DNA from: Cerrena zonata
Lineage: Eukaryota; Basidiomycota; Agaricomycetes; Polyporales; Cerrenaceae
Reading direction: 5' to 3'
Assembly (NCBI GenBank): GCA_038087015.1
Contig: JASBNA010000041.1
Location: forward strand, 310,001 to 374,000
DNA length: 64,000 bases
In this document: positions 24,467 through 37,693 of the stretch, piece by piece
How positions within the stretch are numbered: position 1 is the stretch's first letter
Layout of the letters: each line of letters starts with the position of its first letter
Program-made: the position numbers and the translations under genes
The notes under the pieces: generated by a model
What the model was told of the DNA's origin: nothing
The model's database searches: none
The model's input: only the letters and a program-made list of their open reading frames with translations

Positions 24467-26472
24467 TTTGTGTATCAATTTGTATCCTCTTTCGATATTT
24501 TTCTCCTTTCTTAAACCTTCCAACTCCTTCCTATTCACGATTTCTATTCAGTCCTGCAGTCTCAATTAAATCCTTAGTAACTTTGAATGTTCAGTACCAA
24601 TCTCTCAATCGCAAAGACGAGATCTATTATCCTCTGACCTGGTAACAAAGACTATCATGTACAATCTACCTTGGAATCCGAAATGTGAAGGAGAATATAT
24701 GAATATACGCTGCATCGATCGTTAAGTACACTGGCAGGTATAATCTTCAATGCCTTATTTCAGACCTTGAATAATAATAAACACCATTCAAACAACAACC
24801 GATAGGATATTCAGGTATCAGGATTTGTGACACCGCACAGAGCGAAACAGCTTCGTTGACGATTGTTTGGATACTTATGTCTATCACAGCCCGAAGCCTC
24901 CCAATGATACCACGGCCAATTGCCACGATGTTCAAATGATAGGCGTCAACAATAGTACTAGAAGTAAGGATTACGTCGGTACCGTGTGAGAGCGGAAGAC
25001 AACGTCGGGACAGATACGTATATAAATAACTTACATATGTGTAGGCTATTTGAAAAACAACTTAACATAATCACCAACACTGTTCAACCGCGATAATCTA
25101 GAACACACTCTAGAGACCCTTACCTTTTATGGGAGCCTACTTCTTTGAGATCGTCTCGTGCTCAGCTACCGTAACACCTAGCTTAGTGGTGGAAAACGGG
25201 TTCCAGGGGACAGAATACGAGGTCAACATAGTATCCCGATCTCTATGTAACAATGGTGCGGGTCAAACTCGGACCTCGACAGTATGATGTGGCGTGGCTT
25301 GACGTAGAGTTTGACCTGTGGTAACAAATGAGAAGGGGTCAGTTTTTTCGAAGCCGTAACGGTCTTAGTTATAGAGCGGTAGCCTATGATAATGCTCTAA
25401 GTCCGACGGTACCGGATATTCCATAAAAGGCAACTGCTTTAGAGCCAAACACTCATAATCACCCACTGCAACATCTCCGAAAAAATCGGGATATAAGACC
25501 GCGATGACCCTCGTCGGTTGAACATCAGAGATTTATGTTTGGCTTGTTGTTCTAGACGGTAAACCCTCTATTCGATGTCGTATTATTCGTGGTACGTCCC
25601 TTTGTATTCTAGCGCAGGGGCTTACTGCTGGAAGTGCTCCTAAACAACCGTCCGAGTCGGCACCGCCTTCCCGCTCACCCGGGCGACATTACAGTTTTTC
25701 TCTGTCCCACCCGGAAACTTCATGGAAGGTTCTTCAAACGCCATTTGGAGCCTCCATGTACTGCTAACGTGAAGACATTTATGCCACCGTTTGCTGAGTC
25801 AATACACTCTGACGTAAAGGAGAAGCAAAACTAAGTTTGTATGTCTGTGCATTGTCTCACTACCGGCACCGTGACAGGGCTACGGACGCCGTTATACTAC
25901 GTGCGTGCGAACGCATGGGCTAGACTTGAAGCTTGACGTAGCAAACATATGCTGGCAGCATTTTTTGTTTTTGTTTTTGCCACGCATCGTTGCACAACGT
26001 CACGGTATGAGTCCTGAAACATACCAGCCGCTGTTGTATTGATTCACCCATATCATGGTCGGCGATTTTTCTTTCATCTTGTATGGGAGAGTTGCCAACG
26101 ATTGGCCAACCATGTATGACTATAGTTCGCTTCGGAACGATCAGGTGTGACATGATGTCGTCGCTTAACCTCCTTCCCTCCTGGAAACTTCGAGTGTCAA
26201 TAGGGCAGTTTTTCGTCTCTCCCACAGGTGCACGCAGTAATCACGGAATCGTTGCATGGGCACGCTGCTATTAGAACTTGAAGATCTGGGAATAGAACGC
26301 TCCGTGGAAAAGGCAAGCGTAATACTTGAGTAGGTCATCACTTTCTTGCCGGGAGATGAGCTAATAGAGAGTTGTTCAAGAGATATGCAGCATATTTACT
26401 ATATATATTGCACTGCTGTGTGAACGATTGCCAGTATCATTCCCACTCGCCTCCTTCTACTGTCAGTACAAA
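24467..26472. other. Gene-poor region between P450 copies 2 and 3
   Basis: No gene supported. The second half (from about 25420) is the duplicated upstream region shared with P450 copy 2, and contains CCATAAAAGG, a CArG-type match, at 25421-25430. Confidence 0.5.
26400..26407 (+). promoter_or_regulatory. TATA box of P450 copy 3
   Basis: TATATATA lies 66-73 bases before the ATG at 26473. The following sequence through GTGTGAACGATTG is also found on the minus strand before copy 1. Confidence 0.55.
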
Positions 26473-28844
26473 ATGTCTTTCTCTCCCGAGCTTATTGCTT
26501 TCCTCGTCGCTGGAATCACTTGGATTCTATGGCGTCTGTCTCGCAACTATGTGCTGCGTTCCCCTCTCGACAATATCCCTGGCCCTGCACCTGCCTCATT
26601 GATCAAAGGTCTGTTGTGGTCGGTCTTATTCTATGTCAGACTGATACCCAAGCCTTGGCAGGTAACTTGGGCCAGATGTACGATAGACATGGATGGAACT
26701 GGCTCGATGGCCTTGGAAATGACTTCAACAAGGTCGTCAAGCTGACAGGTCTCTTCGGGGTAAGCATCACATATCTATTGTGTTAGATGAGTATAATAGA
26801 TCTTTCTTGATGGAATTAGCACCGCATGTTGTATGTTTTTGACCCGGTGGCTCTGAATCACATCCTGATCAAGGACGCCGAGGACGCCTATGATCATCCC
26901 GAATGGTCCTTCCAGTAAGCCCGTCCCATGTTCATCCACCGACTACATATCCTGAACAATACACAGGAGTACTCGTAATACCGTAGGACCAGGTCTTACT
27001 GGTGTTCATGGTGAGTTCTGAAGGTAGTGAAGTCCTGTAAAAGTCTAAATGATGTCTCCTAAGGTGCTCATCACCGCAGACAGCGGAAGATGTTGAACCC
27101 TGTATTCTCTGTCAAGCATCTCAGGTCGATGACGACGATCTTCTACTCTGTCGTGCATAGGGTATGTTCAAAATATTACAGCTTTCAAAGTCGGCGAATA
27201 ACATGGCTCTGTAGATGAGCAATGGAATTGATTCTGAGGTCGGTAACAAAGCGACGACGATCGACATTATGGAGTGGCTTGCCCGAGGAGCCCTAGAACT
27301 CATTGGCCAAGGAGGTCTTGGTATCTCCATGGATTCGTTGGGCGATCCAACCCGTAATCCTCTCGCGGACTCTGTCAAGATGATGATGTGAGTACATCTT
27401 TGAGCCTTTTTCTTGATCTGACCTACAATAACTTATATTGCGAACTCGTAGTCCGTCAATCGCTGATCTGTCCGAACTGCAATTCCTCTTCCAGTACGTG
27501 AAGTATTTGGGACCATCGTGGGTCAAGCAGACATTGGTCCGTCTTACACCTAGTCCAACGATCCAAAGACTGAGGAAGGCTATATACGATGTCGAGGCTG
27601 AATCAAAGAAGATTCTAGCTGGCAAGAGGGCTGGGTTGAAAGCTGGAGACGAAGAAACTGTCAACGAATTCACAGAGAAGAGGGACGTCATGAGTATATT
27701 GCGTAAGTCCTTCCTATCGCACTTTTCTCTGACATGCGGCATGTTAACAACCGGATAAGTTCAAGCTAATATGAATGCTTCTGAAATTGATCGTCTTCCC
27801 GAGGATGAACTGGTCGCACAAGTCTCGTAAGCACTGTTATGTCATGAAGATAAACCCTCTCGCCTGACCTAATTTTGTAACAAGCACATTCATACTTGCC
27901 GGGACTGATACAACGTCCAATGCTTTAACAGCCATGATGTCTATTCTCGCCCAGTATCCCGAGGTCCAGAACAAGCTCCGCGCTGAAATCTTGGAAGCCC
28001 AGGCACGGTTCGGTGAAGATATTCCCTATGATGATCTTGTTGCTCTTTCGTACATGGACTCTTTCGTACGCGAGAGTCTTCGGCTGTAAGGTCCCCCTTT
28101 CTGAGAAGAATATTTCCAGCTAATAGATTTTGTGCAGGTATTCTCCTGCGACATTTATCACTCGGGAGTGAGCCCATGTTAACACTCCTGGTTGATGCTA
28201 TACTAACACTATATCTCATAGGGCTAAGAAGGACTTCGTATTGCCCGTTTCCGAGCCGGTCATTGGTGTCAATGGTGCTGTCATGAGGGAAATTCTGGTA
28301 CCGAAGGGCACAACTCTCTACATCGCTATCCGTGCTAGCAACTTGGACAAGAGGATCTGGGGCGAGGATGCTTTGGAGTTCAAACCCGAGCGTTGGTTAA
28401 CCCCTCTACCCACCACTGTCACCGAAGCTCGTATTCCTGGTGTTTATTCTAACTTGTGAGTTTTGGACTGCTTGTGCGACAACCTTTTACACATATTAAA
28501 TATGTTCCCGATACAGAATGACATTCAATGGGGGAGGACGGTCTTGCATGTGAGTTTCCTGTTAATGCTAAAGTACGATTTCTTACGAAACGTGCATCTT
28601 CTAGCGGTTTCAAATTCTCTCAATTGGAAATGAGTACGTTAAAGTTAATTGCTAGTGCACCCAGAAAATACTAACCTTACGATGAACAGAGGTCGTCCTT
28701 AACATCATGCTTGGCAAGTTCAACATTTCCATGGCCAAACAAGCCAAAAATATTGTATGGAACAATGCCGGTGTTCGTCATCCTACTATGAAGAACAGTA
28801 TTAACCCCACCTTCCCTGTTGACCTTGAACGCATCAAGGCTTGA
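26473..28844 (+). CDS. Cytochrome P450, copy 3
   Basis: About 14 exons, closely matching copies 1 and 2. Features in order: anchor MSFSPELIAFLVAGITWILW, NIPGPAP, HHRRQRKMLNPVFSVKHL, LPEDELVAQVS, I-helix LAGTDTTSN, K-helix E-S-L-R, KPERWLTPLPTTVTEARIP and FNGGGRSC|IGFKFSQLEM with the haem Cys codon at 28545-28547. It ends DLERIKA with TGA at 28842-28844. All splice junctions keep frame, so it should be functional. It is closer to copy 1 than to copy 2 by motif comparison (AGTDTTSN, ESLR, LERIKA ending). Substrate unknown. Confidence 0.9.
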
Positions 28845-29465
28845 TTTTTCTCGTTGTTGATCAAATTTCTCGCTCGTTTCTGATTCCTTGCTCTAGTATT
28901 GACTTCACCACCCCCACTCAGGACAGTGTAGTGTTACCGCTCGCTGTCGACTACAAATGTTTCTTTCCTTATCTGCTGTATCGAATTCAATGTGTCACAA
29001 ATAAAACTCTTCGGGCCTTTACAAGTGCTAGTCAGGCTATCATATGATACCAGTATGAATGTGTCTCCTCATGCGTAGTACGTAGTATGACGGTCTATTT
29101 TATTGTAAGATTGCACGAAATCATCTAACTATTTATCATCAAGAGTTCATTACCATTGTACAACGTAGAATTGTGAGAAGGAGCCTGTAATAATAATAAA
29201 TACCGTACATGTTGGTGGGTCAATGATGAAAGAAAAGATATTAAGTATATAGTCACGAGTTCTAAAGCCGAATTAGGTGAATCGATTACGAGCGTCTCGA
29301 TACCACGTAGCTCAGAAGTGGAAATGAGACTCATGAAGTCCACCATCACCTCCGTATTGAAGATTGTATTTTAACTGTGGGTATTGTGGGTATGATTGTG
29401 TATATACCATCCATGAAGCATCGCTTATACTCTTTATCTGTTGTCTATAGACTTGTATAGCCTTC
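28845..29465. other. Gene-free spacer
   Basis: P450 copy 3 3' flank and upstream region of the following F-box fragment. No feature recognised. Confidence 0.45.
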
Positions 29466-29858
29466 ATGGCTCTAAACATCTCGCATCTCCTCCCCGAGCT
29501 CCTCGCGAAATCCTTCGGTCATGTTTGTGACCTCTCCATAGCTGAGAAATCACCATACTTATGGCTCTGTATCATGCAAGTGTGCAAATACTGGCATGAT
29601 GTCACTATGAGCTGTCCTCCTCTGTGGTCTTATATCGATCTCTCGATCTGTCCTCTCAACATTGTCGAGCTCCTTCTAAGCCGATCTGGAGCAGTCCCTC
29701 TAAGGATAGAGCTCATCCGCAATGGATTTCGCGACGAGGACCAACACGAAATCGAGGATGAAGCGAAGCTCATTATCGTTCTCAACCACATACACAGAAT
29801 CTCTCATTTAAACTTCATCACGGGAATACCCAAAACGCGGGGAAACCATGTAATATAA
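29466..29858 (+). pseudogene. F-box family A, N-terminal fragment left of the transposon
   Basis: MALNISHLLPELLAKSFGHVC followed by WLCIMQVCKYWHDVTMSCPPLWSYIDL and ELLLSRSGAVPL matches the first ~115 residues of the family A protein at 4185-5798. Similarity fades after NHIHRISHLNFI, and the frame then ends in TAA-TAG at about 29856-29864. The missing C-terminal part of the same family resumes at about 37985 on the same strand. The simplest reading is a gene interrupted by the ~8 kb element between them. Alternatively these are two separately truncated paralogues, since the two pieces seem to overlap slightly around the LN-FIT / ML-SVF position. Confidence 0.7.
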
Positions 29859-29999
29859 TAGATCGGCTTGTACCCACCATAATCTATTCCTACAATCCGG
29901 TGAATTTAACGTTACGATGGAATGTGATTTGGGCTTTTGACATTGAGTTGCAACACCGCCTACATAATACATTATCTAATAAAAAAAATACAACATACC

Positions 30000-30660
30000 A
30001 GAATAGTATAAGATTTTCGAGTGATCGTTGTAAGGTGTCGTACCATTTATGGTAATGTAGTAAGTTGTTGCCGCACATCCCATCGCCGATCGGATTCGTA
30101 GGGATGCGTTTTATTGCGTAGACGGCGATGTATTGTGTAAGGCAGATATTGTAATGTATCGGTTCTATTTATTTGCACTCGCGTCGATTTGAAAACAGCA
30201 AGAAAACATTTATTATCGACACAAGTCTGTACAAACATTTCGATTAGTCAGGCGAAGAGAGCAAAGACTTTACGAAGAGCCCGAGACAGTAGAGAGCAAA
30301 AAAAAAACACGGAGAATAATACCATCTCAGACCGATACCGAAGCAATGCAGAGGGAAAACAGTCCGAGAGTCCACAAACGTCGAAAGACAAGTCCATGAT
30401 GCGAGCAATAGGCAGAGTATTAGCGAAAGTCCGAGAAGCGAGCAAGAGCAAGTCCCAAGAGGCGAGCTACAAACAGAAACAGAATTATTAATAGATGTCT
30501 AAGTCGACACACGAGGACAGGCACATTCAGTAACAACTCTCAACGTCAATGAAGGAAAAAGAAACTGACCAGGTTCAAGCCTTCCTGGACTTCCTAGCAA
30601 ATACAGCATGAATCATAGCTACTGCAGACTCCTCGATTGGCACTCGGAACTCATGCGGCT
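30000..30660. other. Left arm of the transposon, no gene
   Basis: Downstream of the DUF6698-like gene. The one plus-strand ORF (30189-30491) is Lys/Ser/Gln-rich low complexity and unsupported. Confidence 0.4.
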
Positions 30661-32695
30661 TTACGCTGAGTACCTGTCTATACCGAACGTTAGCGACGCA
30701 TCTGAACAAATGAAAAAAACTTACAAGTTCCACCATTCGATGGTTTGGGTTGCCCATACCTTTCCCTCCTCTTCTTCCGAGCCGAATAAGCCGAGCATAT
30801 ACTTGAGGCATTCATCAGCTTTGAAATCGCCATCCTGCACTTTCCAGGCCCTCTGCGAATTGAGTGCAAAGCGAATCTATGCAAAGAACAATGGTCAAAA
30901 TAGTAAATTATACGAGACAAGGGCTTACCAATATAGCGATGTACCCAATCATGATAGGGATCACCGACGCGATGTTGTACATCTGTATGAAACAGGATTT
31001 GCCGGGCTGCATACCTGTCTCGTCACTATCTCCCGTACGTGGCCCAGTAAAGATGTTACGGAAGCACTGCGAACACATGTTAGAAACATGACAACAAGGA
31101 AAAGAAAATAAGAGAAATACGCACCGATACAAGCAACGGTCCTCGGAATAGGCCGACAGTGATATCATTAGGGTCGGCGACCGTTTGGTCCCACAGGAAT
31201 GAAGGGAGATGATACTCGCAGAGTTCAATCTCACCCTGCTTGACTTTCTGTGTAAAGCTAAGAGAGAAATCAAGCAAGAATAAAATTAGTAAACGAAACA
31301 AAGAATAATTAGCATCAATAACAATCATATTTGCACGCTTTCTTACATTCTCCAGTCTGCCTCAAACTGCGGTAACATGGTTTGAGGGCATAGAAGACGA
31401 GCGGTGTACTCGTTGTTCCACCCTCGCTCGCTTTTCTTGAGTTTAAGGGTCATGGGTAGGTCTGGTATGTACGAAAGTACAGTCATGCGGATGCGGCTGA
31501 CATCCTCGCGTCGTGCAGCAGAAGAACGTTGGTCCATCTACAATAAAGCACAGTCAGTATAGCATGAAGACCAAAGAAAACTACTCGCATATTTGAGAAG
31601 ATCACCGAAGGCTCCTGCGTTGTCTGCAAATGCATGCATTGCCTTCGCTAGCTGGGGGCAATGATCTAGAAGGCGGTTATAAAACCCTATAACATCTCTG
31701 TACGTCTCCTCATTTCTACATACGCATATAATCAGTCATTCAATACAAAACGAAAGGAGAAAGGTACTTACAAGCTCTCCAGAGCTTCCTGATCCGTCTG
31801 CTGTTCGTATGGCTTGGTAGGATCCAGTCGCATAGCGGTCTCGATGGTCGGTCCAATGGACAAGAATGGAGTGATGAGGCGAGGGACTAGACGAGCTGCC
31901 TTCTGAAAAGGGCGAAGGTACCTTGTACGGTCAGACCTACCATTTATTAGTTGAATATATGCGCATATAATCAGCAAAAACTCACTTCTTGATATTGCTA
32001 TCGCGGTCGAGGGATGCTATCAGCGCATCTGCTGCAGCCTTTGGGTTCTGGAACTGCGCCCAGGCATCTTCGTCTTCATTGCCTTGTTCTTGTACTACCT
32101 CTTCGTCGTCTTCATCTTGCTCTTGTTCGTCGATGTCGTCGTCTTCGTCTTGATCTTGTTCGTTGATATCATCTATAGTGGGTTTGACGTCCTCCTCGTC
32201 CTCTTCGTCCTCGTCCTCGCCGACTTCGTGCTCAGCATCCGGAATGGCTTGACGAGCCGAAGACGAAGATTTGGTGGGAGGGGGGCTCGACGCTGCGTGA
32301 TGAGTACGCTTTGTCAGGAGCTCTGGAGGAGGGGACGACAGAGGGGACGAAGCACATTCTATGTCCTCGTCCTGTTCAGGCTCTGGAGTTGCAGGTATGA
32401 TAGCCTTCTTCTTCTTCTTAGAGGGAGGAGGGACGACGATCTCATCATCCTCCTCAAAGAGTTCCTCGGGAGTTGCACGTTTACTAGAGGATGGGGCAGC
32501 TGATGTGGTAGCAGCTCTTATGGTGTTTGATGAGCGAGATGGTTTCTCGACATCTTTGCCTTTGGAAATCGCAGGCAGCTGAGCCTTCTTGGGATCGTTA
32601 GCGCGAGATTTACCTTTTGCGCTTACTGGGTTTCCTATCTTGGGTGCAGGAGGCTTAGGAGTAGGTTTAGAAGCAGTGGGTTTACCGCGAGCCAT
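30661..32695 (-). CDS. DUF6698-like protein carried by the transposon
   Basis: Multi-exon gene on the minus strand starting at 32695 (MARGKPTASKPTPKPPAPK). The first ~230 residues are low-complexity: Lys/Pro-rich, a KKKKKK-type nuclear signal, then acidic Asp/Glu runs. The conserved part follows: RYLRPFQKAARLVPRLITPF, VIGFYNRLLDHCPQLAKAM, GWNNEYTARLLCP, DITVGLFRGPLLVSV, FRNIFTGPRTGD, ASVIPIMIGYIAIL, IRFALNSQRAW and WATQTIEWWNLYSA-stop (stop 30661-30663). This pattern, including the final WWN, is that of basidiomycete DUF6698 proteins. One intron appears to use a GC donor (between LLKY and MDQRSS). Function unknown; its shared promoter with the transposase suggests a role in the element's life cycle. 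Confidence 0.7.
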
Positions 32696-32897
32696 GTCGA
32701 ATAAGTGAGTATGGTGGAAGTCGTGGAAAGAAGAGACTTTACCTCGAATGTGCAAGACTGGTATATATATGGTAATTCAATCACGTGCGTCTAACTTCTC
32801 GACGCTCTAAGTCATTCGCGTTCGCTTCTCTCCTCTTGCTAACACACACAACCTGGTTATATGCGCTCTCTTTCTCAACCCTCTCCTTAAAACTTTG
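32696..32897. promoter_or_regulatory. Divergent promoter of the transposon genes
   Basis: A 202-bp gap between the two start codons. A TATATATATGG tract lies near 32762-32772, about 70 bases from the minus-strand start, and a pyrimidine-rich tract precedes the plus-strand start. Confidence 0.45.
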
Positions 32898-35800
32898 ATG
32901 GCGAAATGCTCTGGCTGCAACAGGACGGTAGCCGACCACTACTTGGCATACCATCGCAGCAAATGCACAAAATCGAAGAACTTACTTCAACGTTCACTGC
33001 AGATATTCAATCTGCGAAAGAAACCTCCTACAAGACCACCAGTCGTCCCTGCTCCTTGCGATCCTACTCAAGACCATGTAGCTAAGCAAGAAGCTGCTCG
33101 ACCAGCAGCGCAAGCTGGTCTGAATCATGAGGTAAGCACTCGAGATTTCATCAACAAAGAGCTTGTACTCACTATATATGCGTATTAATTGTTCAGGATT
33201 TCCATCAAGACATTGGCATAGAAGACCATCCTGCGGTTGAGAATGCTCCCGTAGATGATGTTGCTCGAAGAGATGTCCAGGAACCCCTAGACCATCCTCT
33301 AGAGGTGGAACCCCTTCGCACACGCTCTGGACGGCAGAGGAGGATTCCCAAACGCCATGCCGACTTCATTCCATCTTCTCTTAGGGAGATTCCCTCGCAT
33401 ATACGCAGGGTTTACGAAGCAAGGATGAATAAGCCATCCAAAGCTCCCTCTCCTACTCCTTCCCCTTCCCAGGACGATAACCTGAACCATGATGAAGTTA
33501 TAAACGAAGAAGACTCTTTCCAAGACGAGCAGGAGCCAGAACCTGAGTTCTACAATACCGAACCCAACGAGTACGGCGTATATCGTCAATATACCACTTT
33601 CCCCCAAGTCGATCCAGAGGCTGATAAGCCTCTCGATGCCTGCGTCGACTCTCCCGCCTTCTCAGAATCTCAGAACAAAATCGAGAAGCCAGGGTTCTGC
33701 AAAGCTCTTCGGTGCTTCGGAAAGAAGGTCGCTCACGGTGCTGCTGATAAATTAATCGCACCCTTCAAGAATATCACTATCTTTCGATTCATGTCCTGGC
33801 TCTATAGCGGCAAGACCTCAAAATCACTCGCAGACATCCAAATACTTGTCAACGATGTGATTTGTTCTGATGATTTTGAGCAGGTACACATGAAGGGATT
33901 CAACATTGCAGCAGAATTCGATAAACTCGATAACTACGACCCCATCTCGGAAACCCTCACTGCAGAAGATGGCTGGAGAGAAGGTGTCATTCATATCTCG
34001 GTGCCTAAGGAAGGCCTCAAGTTTCGCTCCGAAGAAAAGGCTCCTGACTTCGCGATTAAAGGGCTACACTACCGTCCCTTGCTGGAAGTTGTTAAATCGG
34101 CTTTTGAAGATCCTTCTGCGAAGACCTTTCACTTTGTACCCCACAAATGCTTCTGGATACCGCCTACTCCCTTCTCTTCAAAATCATCCTCGACTCCTGC
34201 CCCTTCCTCTCATTCCCAACAGTCAAATTTGTCCAACATGCGCCGCACTTCGAGTCGAAAGGCAACCGTTGAGGATGTTCCTGAAGACGAAGACGATGCG
34301 GATCGAACTCCCAGGCGCAGAACGACCGTTGACGGTTACACTGAGGATGAAGAGGGCTGGGTTGACGACGACGAACCCCCCCATAAACTTCCTCCAAAAC
34401 CCGAGAGAATATTCAGTGAAATATTCAATTGTGACACGATGCTTGAAGAACACAAGAAAATAAATTCGCAGCCTCGTGAACCTGGTGATCCAATTACGAT
34501 GGAGTATATAATCGCAGCTATAATTAACTACAGCGATGGAACTCGTCTTGCGAACTTCGGTGGGGCTTCTCTCTGGCCCGCATACAACTTCTTTGGTAAC
34601 CAGACCAAGTACGAGCGAGGGAAACCAAGTTGTTTTGCAGCTCATCATTTCGCTTACATCCCTTCAGTAAGTTCGACCTCATGTCATTTAGGTCATACAT
34701 GTTCTCACTTAATTTATATGACAGTTGCCCGACAACTTTCAGGATTGGTACAAGGCCACCTTTGGAAAGCCTGCTACAGCCGAAGTTCTACGATTTTGCA
34801 AAGTTTCTCTTATGCAAGGAATATGGCTCTTCCTTCTGGACGATGACTTCATGCATGCCTATGTCCATGGAGTGGTCATCCGTTGCGGAGATGGTGTTGT
34901 AAGGCGAGTATTTCCTCGCTTCTTGGTTTACTCTGCAGACTACCCAGAAAAGTGAGTTCATTTCTATCGTTCTAATATTACCTTACATGATGAACATATT
35001 TTTTATAGATGCCTAATAGCATGTATAAGACAACTAGCCTGTTGTCCTTGTATGCGCTGCTATTGCGAGAAGGCAAAAATTCCATCTATAGGTCTCAAGC
35101 GTGATATGAGAGGCAGGGTGATGAACATCAGGGTGGACACACCTGCCATTCATCGTCTTATCAAGGCCACACGAGGCTTGATCTTTGAAAAGGGGCTAGG
35201 AGTTCGCTCTGCACGAATCAAAAGGATGCTCGACCCAAAGTCCTTGCTGCCTATAAGGGTATGTTCTCTCATTGCTCGCTTTTTCCATTCTCTTTGACAC
35301 AAACAATTTGCAGAGTGCTTTTTCTATCCGTCTCGCAGAACATGGCTTCAACCACTATGCCATGTTTGCTCCCGATTTTATGCACGAATTCGAGTTGGGT
35401 ATTTGGAAAGCTATATTCGTTCATCTTCTGCGCCTGATGGTCGCATTGGGTGCAGACTCTATTCAAGATTTCGACCGCAGGTACGTTGAAAAAATCGATT
35501 CAACATTAACTATTATTTATATGCTCTTCAAAAGATTTCGAAAAGTCGCAACGTTTGGTTGTGACGTTATTAGACGTTTTCAAGTTAATGTCTCGTCCCA
35601 GAAGCGCATCTGTGCGAGAGACTATGAAGATCTCTTGCAGGCATGTATTCTTTACTTTCCCTCTCGTTATTCTTTCTCATATAGTTTACAGTGTATTATT
35701 CCTGTGATCGAAGGAATATTCCCCAAACGCGACAACAAAATCGTTCTCGATCTTCTCTACACGCTTGCAGAGTGGCACAGTTATGCCAAGCTTCGCTTAC

Positions 35801-37693
35801 ATACCGAGTCCACTCTTGAAGATTTCGAGTCTGTTACCAAACGCCTCTGTGATCTCATTCGCAAGTTCAAGAAGACTGTCTGCAAACGGTATGTTACTAA
35901 AGAACTCCCTCGCGAAATCAATGCTCGCGGTCGTCGTACGGCTCGATTGGCTGCTCAGGGAAAGGCTCCTCAGGCTCGCCGTGCTGCCAGTGCTGGGGCA
36001 CGTAATGTGGAGTTTAATATGAGCACTTATAAGATGCATGCTCTACCCGATTATCCACTTTATGTGCGTGCCCTCGGAACGACTGACAACTATACAACGC
36101 AGATGGTTTGTTTTTATTATTATTATGCTTTCCTCCAGCGATACTAACAAGTTTGTTTCAATTTTTAATTTTTAGGGCGAGCTCGAACATAAGCGTCCAA
36201 AAGGGTTTTATGTTCGAACCTCCAAGAAGAATTTCGTTGTACAAATCGCAAAGCACGAGCGACGTCAACAACTCCTCAAACGAATTGGGGATCGCTTGCG
36301 AGGGATAGAAGAGTCCGTTTCTCGTAAACGGCGAAAAATAACTCATGCAACTCGCGGAGCAAACTCGACCACCCTGAAGGTTTCATTTACAGAGGCAGAG
36401 CCTCTTTCACCCTCGGTAATTCAAGATCCTTATCACATCTCAAAAGACCAACGGTTACATGTCGATCTCACTGCTCTTGTGACGAGTAATCGCAGAGACC
36501 CCGCATTCAAGGTTTTTTCTCCTGCTTTAATTTGTCACGGAGGGTGCTGATAATAACGGTTCAAGGATTTTTATTACAACGTCGAGGGACACATATTGTC
36601 TAGGCTCACGAATCGCGAATACGACGGGGCAAGAAATGATTTTACACTGAGTGAACGAAGCTCTCTTCGAATCGAGGACAACCGACTCTACAAGCATAAA
36701 GTGCTTCGCACACATTTCACTACCTACGACATGCGACGCTCTACCGACTCAATTAATCCCCGTGTCCCCGACCACGCCAACATTATTGTACAGGGACATG
36801 GAGGGATGTTTTGGTACGCCCGGATTATTGGCGTGTTCCATGTCAACGCCCGACTCGCATCACAGGAAGATTTCAGGAGGGTGGACATTCTATGGGTTCG
36901 ATGGTACGGTGAGGACACGACATGGGCATGTGGTCCAACTGCTATGCGGTTGCCTCGCATGGGATTTATCCCTCATACAGAGCCCGCAGCATTTGGATTC
37001 ATTGATCCCAGAGATGTTGTCCGTGCTGCGCACCTAATCCCTGCCTTTGCACATGGTCGCACCGACTTCTACTTGCCTCCTTCTCAGGCTGCTCGATCTG
37101 CATGCGAGAATGACGAGGACTGGAAATATTATTATGTGAACATGTGAGTTCGATTTTCTACTTATTTTATCTTCCGAGTCACAGACTAATGAAGTATATA
37201 TAGATTCGTCGATCGCGATATGTTTATGTTACATAGAGGCGGCGGAGTCGGACACCGGGTAGTTGAAATGGTCGATGATGAAGAGGACGAAAATAATGAA
37301 GAGGATTGGGAGGATGTAGATGATGATAGGGAGGGGGGGGAGAGGGAGGAAGAAGACGAGGAAGAAGACGAGGAAGAAGACGAGGAAGATGAAGAGGAAG
37401 AGGAAGAGGAAGAGGAGGAAGAGGAAGAGGAAGGGGAAGGGGAAGGGGAAGAGGGGGAAGAGGGGGAAGAGGTCGAGAGCGAAGACGAGGACAAGCTGGA
37501 AGACGAGATACTGGCATATGGATACGATCCCGAGGACTACGACGATGAGGACGAGGAGGAGGAAGGCTTTGTAGAGCCAGAGGAGGAAAATGAGGGTATC
37601 GAAGAGATTGAGGAGAGGAGAGGTAACTTGGGACCGGAAGATGGAGAGTACGAGGATGACCACGATGGCTACTTTGGCTACGCACCTCTGTAG
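32898..37693 (+). CDS. Plavaka-like transposase
   Basis: Ten exons: 32898-33131, 33197-34666, 34735-34951, 35009-35258, 35314-35480, 35535-35640, 35692-36105, 36176-36511, 36566-37143 and 37204-37693. The N-terminus is a zinc-finger-like CSGCNRTVADHYLAYHRSKC. The core shows NFFGNQTKYERGKPSCFAAHH, FLLDDDFMHAYVHGVVIRCGDG, RRVFPRFLVYSADYPEKCLIA, CCPCMRCYC, NHYAMFAPDFMHEFELGIWKA, a helical region, HALPDYPLYVRALGTTDNYTTQ|GELEH and a late conserved block (HILSRLTNREYDG). These motifs are typical of the large basidiomycete Plavaka/CMC transposase family; D in LDDDFMH and PDFMHEFELG are candidate catalytic acids. The last exon is a Glu/Asp-rich tail. The intron after 35640 starts with GC (CAG|GCATGT). 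No internal stop, so it may be autonomous. Confidence 0.8.
37319..37500 (+). repeat. Purine-rich low-complexity tract (poly-Glu coding)
   Basis: Nearly uninterrupted purines on the plus strand, built from GAGGAAGAA- and GGGGAA-type units, encoding the acidic C-terminal tail of the transposase. It makes long mirror ORFs on the opposite strand that are artefacts. Confidence 0.85.

Noticed and set aside
31200..31275. Apparent short intron in the DUF6698-like gene at GTATGCAG near GDSDET
   Set aside because: Would be only ~32 bases; reading through keeps frame and fits the family pattern, so no intron is called.
32084..32503. Plus-strand frame rich in Leu/Val/Phe
   Set aside because: Antisense of the acidic Asp/Glu repeat region of the DUF6698-like gene.
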